Origin: Streptomyces oceani
GTDB taxonomy: Bacteria; Actinomycetota; Actinomycetes; Streptomycetales; Streptomycetaceae
Length of the DNA stretch: 33,298 bases
Reading direction: 5' to 3'
Assembly: GCF_001751245.1 (NCBI RefSeq)
Contig: NZ_LJGU01000158.1
Location: 1 to 33,298, forward strand
The notes beneath the pieces were generated by a model. The model was not told the DNA's origin. It searched no databases and saw only the letters and a list, made by a program, of their open reading frames with translations. Of this stretch, positions 32,786 through 33,298 are shown piece by piece. Position 1 is the stretch's first letter; every line of letters begins with the position of its first letter. A program made the translations under genes and the position numbers.

Positions 32786-33298
32786 TTACGCTAGTTGGGC
32801 CCGGGGATTTCCGGTCAGCGGGTGCGTGGCCGTCCCGGCGTCGTACGTGTCGGAGTATCCGGGGTCGTGGTCCACGGTGTCCTCCTCCTCGAGGCTGTAC
32901 AGGGAGCTGACCGCGAACACCAGGATCGCCATGAGGATCAGGGAGAGCACGAGCCCGATGATCCCCATCACGAAGCCGGCCATGGCCTGGCTGTGACCCC
33001 CCAGTTCACCCCGCTCCACCTTCCGCCGCGCGGCCAGGCCCAACCCCAGCGCGATCGGCGAGGTGATCAGGGCGATGAGCGCGCCGTAGCAGCTCAGGAC
33101 CAGCACCATGCTCACGATGCCCAGCACCATCGCCGCCGTGGACTGACCGGTCGGCAGCATGTGGGGCGGGACGTAGCCGCCGGGAGCGCCGTAGCCGTAT
33201 GCCGCGGGCGAGGCCACCAACCCCCCGTACCGGGCCGTCTGCTGCGGCGCGTACCCGCTCGGTGGAGCGGAGTGTCCGGCGGGCCCGTACGGGCCCGC
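32786..33298 (-). CDS. DUF4190-like membrane protein (N-terminus off window)
   Basis: The frame stays open to the right edge, so the start is outside the window. A TTG at 33220 is unlikely to be the start because the upstream codons continue a Pro/Gly/Tyr-rich stretch (AGPYGPAGHSAPPSGYAPQQ), typical of the disordered N-terminus of such proteins. Two transmembrane segments follow: STAAMVLGIVSMVLVLSCYG through ALITSPIALGLG, and AMAGFVMGIIGLVLSLILMA. Between them is a basic loop ARRKVERGELGGHS, the DUF4190 arrangement. An acidic C-terminal tail (SLEEEDTVDHDPGYSD) follows. Role unknown. It lies 59 bp from the next gene on the same strand. Confidence 0.82.
   Translation of the reverse strand, partial: AGPYGPAGHSAPPSGYAPQQTARYGGLVASPAAYGYGAPGGYVPPHMLPTGQSTAAMVLGIVSMVLVLSCYGALIALITSPIALGLGLAARRKVERGELGGHSQAMAGFVMGIIGLVLSLILMAILVFAVSSLYSLEEEDTVDHDPGYSDTYDAGTATHPLTGNPRAQLA

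Overview
The window is high-GC actinobacterial chromosome, almost certainly Streptomyces or a close relative. Coding frames end strongly in G/C, GTG and TTG starts are common, intrinsic terminators lack U-tails, and the gene order truB-rbfA-ylxP-infB-ylxR-nusA-rimP / lipoprotein-DUF4439 / APH-like / proS / GNAT / DUF4081-GNAT / ispG / rip1-type protease / dxr is the one I recall from Streptomyces. Parts of it (rimP next to a lipoprotein/DUF4439 pair and proS; dxr-rip1-ispG-GNAT) also match what I recall from Mycobacterium tuberculosis. No tRNA, rRNA, CRISPR array, insertion sequence or intact prophage was seen.

Layout. (1) 1-2837, minus: a long gene open at the left edge, encoding a trypsin-fold domain followed by a P-loop NTPase; the trypsin domain has lost standard active-site residues. 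(2) 3201-10415, minus: the translation/transcription cluster rimP-nusA-ylxR-infB-ylxP(DUF503)-rbfA-truB, covering ribosome maturation, transcription elongation, initiation factor 2 and tRNA pseudouridylation. Three of its junctions carry clear hairpins or repeats next to Shine-Dalgarno sites. (3) 10808-12826, plus: a lipoprotein overlapping a ferritin-like DUF4439 protein, then an aminoglycoside-phosphotransferase-fold protein that lacks key catalytic residues. (4) 12922-16328, minus: proS and two acetyltransferases separated by a striking G-tract tandem repeat. (5) 16477-20380, minus: dxr-rip1(site-2 protease)-ispG. Two MEP isoprenoid enzymes flank an intramembrane protease; dxr and the protease overlap by 4 nt.

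(6) 20381-21036 is a gene-poor patch with a small Cys-rich ORF, a probable DUF397 remnant and two perfect 11-bp terminator hairpins. (7) 21037-23659, minus: a long acyl-CoA dehydrogenase with a well-formed inverted repeat upstream, and a GNAT acetyltransferase that looks leaderless. (8) 23781-31410: a probable GABA/amine catabolic module. It has an aldehyde dehydrogenase, a PucR-type regulator and a divergent 4-aminobutyrate aminotransferase, interrupted by a membrane-anchored FtsK/TraG-like ATPase of unknown role. (9) 31502-33298: a PAP2 phosphatase whose 3' end overlaps a convergent conserved gene by 116 bp, and a DUF4190-like membrane protein open at the right edge.

Most of the window is ordinary Streptomyces core genome. 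The points most worth a second look are the degenerate protease-NTPase fusion, the regular G-tract array at 15426-15479, the kinase-fold protein without catalytic residues, the orphan membrane ATPase in the GABA region, and the hairpin/repeat leaders around ylxR, infB and ylxP. All functions are read by eye from sequence; no database search was run.
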